Of a DNA stretch of 64,000 nucleotides, positions 61,165 through 64,000 are shown piece by piece. Each line of letters begins with the position of its first letter. The first letter of the stretch is position 1. The position numbers and the translations under genes are program-made. Origin of the DNA: Centrapalus pauciflorus (taxonomy: Eukaryota; Streptophyta; Magnoliopsida; Asterales; Asteraceae); NCBI GenBank assembly GCA_020465985.1, contig JAANYP010004780.1, forward strand, positions 116,135 to 180,134, given 5' to 3'. Under the pieces are notes generated by a model. The model was not told where the DNA came from and made no database searches. It worked only from the letters and a program-made list of their open reading frames with translations.

Positions 61165-62284
61165 AGGTCCCGAGAGGTTCCCAAAGTATATAGTTATAAG
61201 CTGTAGAGGGGGGTGAATACAGCAATTTAAAAACTAGACACTCTTTTCTCAATGTTTGTATGTATTATCAACAATTTGTTAATTACAAACAAGCTTGAAT
61301 GCGGAATAGTTCAAGCTGAGATGACAGATACAACAGTATGCTTACTAGTCTAAGACAGACTCAAACTAGTATACAATCAATACACTCACTAAGAAGCACT
61401 CACTGTGTTTACAAGACTTAAAGGAACGGCTTATGTAGAACAACTTATACACACAGATGCTGGTTTACACAGAAGGTTTGCATGCATGAAAATCACACTT
61501 GCACGTTCACTCTTGGGTTTCAGCACTTAGCTTTCTTCACTCCCCTTTCTGTCTTTAGAAGCTTCCTTTTATACTCACCTAGAGGATCTAAGAGAAACAT
61601 CTTCATTGGACGGAATGAAAAAGGAGAAGCCTTGTTGAAAAGACAACATAACATTTTCTGCACTTTTTCTGAAAAGCAGACTTGTCTTCATATGTGCAGA
61701 ACTTTTGTCTTTTTACTTTGTCTGCTGTTGCATTGCATTTAACTAATTTAGGAATGTCAACTTTGCGTCTTTCTTCCTTGTAAAGGCCTATTTTGATATA
61801 AGAAAAAGGTATGTCACCCTTTTTCAAATAACCTTTTGTCTTCATGTTACAGAACAGCTTGGGCAGGCTGAGCAGATCTGTTTTCCACTTTGTCTTCGAC
61901 TTTGTAAACTGATCTTGTAGTCAAAAACAATACATGATGACTTGGAAACATATTCCATAAAGTGTTTAGCCTGTTCACAAAGAACAGGTTCTGTTCACAA
62001 AGAACAGAACACTTTAAAATTGCCCAAGCTGCTCAACAGTGTAGAGCAGCGTAGACAGTTTATGTCCAGCCTGTTCAGCAGACAGAGCAGCTTGGACAAA
62101 CTGTCTTAGTTGCAACACATGCAACATATAGAACAGCTTTAGACTGATATTGCAAATCATTTTCAGGTTTCAGTAAGGCATATAACAGGCCTTAAATTCA
62201 ACCTTCAAATGCATCAACAGGTTTGATTATAAATCTCCCCCTCAGATGTAGAACAGGTTTGACTGAGGCCTTTTTGTGCCTAAC

Positions 62285-62285
<1 letters not shown>
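61162..62285. mobile_element. Solo LTR, possibly Copia type
   Basis: Starts TGTAGGTCCCGAGAGG, ends TTTTGTGCCTAACA; flanks TATAT on both sides, although this is inside TA repeat and so weak. The AGAGGGGGGTGAATACAG motif near the start and CTCCCCCTCAGATG near the end are common in plant Copia LTRs. AACAG(C/G)(T/C)T-type repeats fill the 3' half. No internal domains adjacent. Confidence 0.65.
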
Positions 62286-62317
<32 letters not shown>

Positions 62318-62341
62318 TGTATGTATGTATGTATGTATGTA
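62286..62341 (+). repeat. (ATGT)n microsatellite
   Basis: About 14 ATGT units next to the solo LTR; the cysteine/tyrosine-rich frames on it are artefacts. Confidence 0.98.
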
Positions 62342-63850
62342 TTGAGGATAAAATGATGACCGTGCTTAAAATGGGGACAATAAGAACCAATGAAATTGTT
62401 AGAATGTGTGAATCAACCAATAGAATGCAAGGTGACAATTTTGTAATCAGACCCGGTGATGAGGGAGGGCAAAATGAGCTTTTGCCCAGGGCCCCAAAAT
62501 CGATTGGGCCACAATTTTTTTTTTTGGTATGTTTATGTGTAATGTTTGTGAAGCCAAAGCCCAATAAGTCACAACATAAATCCAAAACCCAATAAGTCAC
62601 CATCAGGTTGTATCTTTTCATTCTTTCAACATTTTCCTAATCGTTATATAAGTTTTTATGTCTTCTTGGATGAGAAAAGACGAGTCTGGGTATGGAAAAC
62701 ATAAAATAGAAAAAATGAATTGAAGAGCTTGTTAAGTCTCAAAGTAGAGCTCTTGATAAGTTTTTTTTTAAAAATAAGACTAATATTGATGATGCTAATA
62801 TTAATTTTTAGTTTATAGGGTCTCTTTTATAGTTATTGCACAGGGCCTCCAAAATCTAAGAGACGGCCCTGTTTGTAATTAAATAGAGTTTTACACAACT
62901 TGGAAAACATTTAAAGGGCAATTTTGTCATTTGTGCACCTTTATATTTTAATTCATATTTTGTTTGTGTAGGATGTGTTTAACTATAGTTTTGTGTTCAT
63001 CAATCAACTCATCTTGATGAAAAGGTTCAAGATTTTGATTTTGTCTGTTGATCTTCATATGTGTTCTTCGATTTTGTTCAAACTGATTTTAAAATAATAC
63101 GTGGTCTTGTTTTGGTTCATGTTGTTGGTCCAGTTTGTTTTAAGGTCAAAGATGTTCATTTTATGTATGTATGTTCGATTGACTCTTGAATCTTGAACTT
63201 CAACTTTATTTGTGCATATGAAATCGATTTCATTTTTGTATTCACGAGTTGCAATTTTATGCAAGATTTTACCGGAAACGACTTATTATAACCGGTAACA
63301 CCCTAAATTCGTAAAATGTTACCGATTGAAAGTTTTTTGTGTAATGACTGGAAGTTTTAATTACAAAAAAGGGTCAAACTTAAAAATATTTTACGTAAAT
63401 TTCCCTTTTTAAATATTCAGCTATTCAGCTATTCATGATGTTCTTGAAGTGTACGATTCTAATAAACCATGCAAGTTAATTCTCTCTTTGAAAGAATATA
63501 TGCACATGAGATTTTCATAAAAACCTGGTATGCAATGGTCAAATTTGTGACTTTTCATGTGAAGCTTGCTAAGCATGCTCTTCTAATGAAAAACAAAAGA
63601 AGTATATTATTTTAGAAATATCACTTATGCCAGACAAAGTTGAATAAAAATGATGATACATATGAGTAAAAACAATTTCAGAAAAATATCAAATTTTAAA
63701 ATCATAAAAAAAAACCATTAAGTGACACATTGTTCTGACCCTCATACCTAAAAGACTAAAGTTTATTTTCATATGTAATCATGCATGGTTGTGTTCGAAC
63801 GTATCATCATTCTGAGTCCAGAAAAACATTTCGAGTTATGCATTCTTAAA
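62342..63850. other. Intergenic repeat remnants
   Basis: GGCAAAATGAGCTTTTGCCC (62469) and CAGGGCCTCCAAAATCTAAG (62841) are GGCCC-type repeat pieces. A lone Mutator-like right end (reverse complement GGGAAATTTACGTAAAATAT) lies at about 63385-63407, with matching CTTATTATAACCGGTAACAC inward; its partner is not visible. Confidence 0.45.
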
Positions 63851-64000
63851 TCATCCAATAAATTTATTTTCCGCTAAAGCTGCATGGTGTGCCATTCTCA
63901 CCACTTCGTCAAGATGCCAAATACGCATCGGGTCTGGTAGGAACATCGTCCCCCTCCCGGCCTCCCTAAACCCCTGACCATAATAACCCGTATCTGGGTG
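63851..64000 (-). CDS. 3' end of a coding region cut by the window edge (product unknown)
   Basis: On the minus strand 49 codons run from the window edge to TGA at 63851: HPDTGYYGQGFREAGRGTMF, then LPDPMRIWHLDEVVRMAHHA and a final ALAENKFIG. Codon content is far richer in G and C than nearby DNA and the frame has no internal stop. I do not recognise the family; it could be a host gene exon or a transposon protein. The start lies beyond the window. Confidence 0.45.
   Translation of the reverse strand, partial: HPDTGYYGQGFREAGRGTMFLPDPMRIWHLDEVVRMAHHAALAENKFIG

Noticed and set aside
60270..61252. Open frames of tyrosine and isoleucine over the TA tracts
   Set aside because: They are translations of (TA)n microsatellites; the same applies to 26876-27150 and the cysteine/tyrosine frames at 62280-62340.

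Overview
This is a 64 kb, AT-rich, gene-poor piece of a flowering-plant nuclear genome. Evidence for a dicot-like plant: spliced genes with GT-AG introns, a class II cytosolic small heat-shock protein, a CML31-type calmodulin-like protein, a LysM-receptor-type pseudokinase, and many plant transposon classes (Helitron, Mutator-like, PIF/Harbinger, CACTA, hAT, LINE, solo LTRs). The repeat flavour suggests Asteraceae, but that is only an impression.

Layout. 1-6.2 kb: a reverse Helitron candidate carrying a Mutator-like foldback element, itself interrupted by another foldback. 6.25-6.9 kb: small HSP gene with a heat-shock element. 7-17 kb: nested transposons (a Mutator-like element with a solo LTR inside; a Helitron with a Mutator-like element and a MITE inside; a short Helitron). 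17.3-18.7 kb: membrane-anchored pseudokinase with no ectodomain. 19-24 kb: tRNA-like SINE head split from its body by a CACTA element, tandem repeats and unassigned sequence. 24.3-24.7 kb: EF-hand gene (minus). 25-32.5 kb: MITEs and microsatellites. 32.8-38.3 kb: an eight-coding-exon gene (minus) encoding a 1019-residue NT-C2 plus DIL-like protein. 39-53 kb: MITEs, a Mutator-like element, a LINE remnant. 53.7-58.3 kb: a spliced minus-strand gene that I cannot name, with a hydrophobic C-terminus. 59.3-62.3 kb: a cluster of terminal-inverted-repeat elements separated by long (TA)n tracts, ending in a solo LTR. 63.85-64 kb: the 3' end of a further minus-strand coding region cut by the window edge.

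The genes do not form a pathway. Shared themes are stress and signalling (heat shock, calcium, LysM-type receptor), but adjacency here carries no functional meaning. The main biological story is nested transposition: precise target-site duplications (9 bp, 8 bp, 5 bp, 3 bp) let several insertions be ordered in time, and a family of short elements sits repeatedly inside TA microsatellites.
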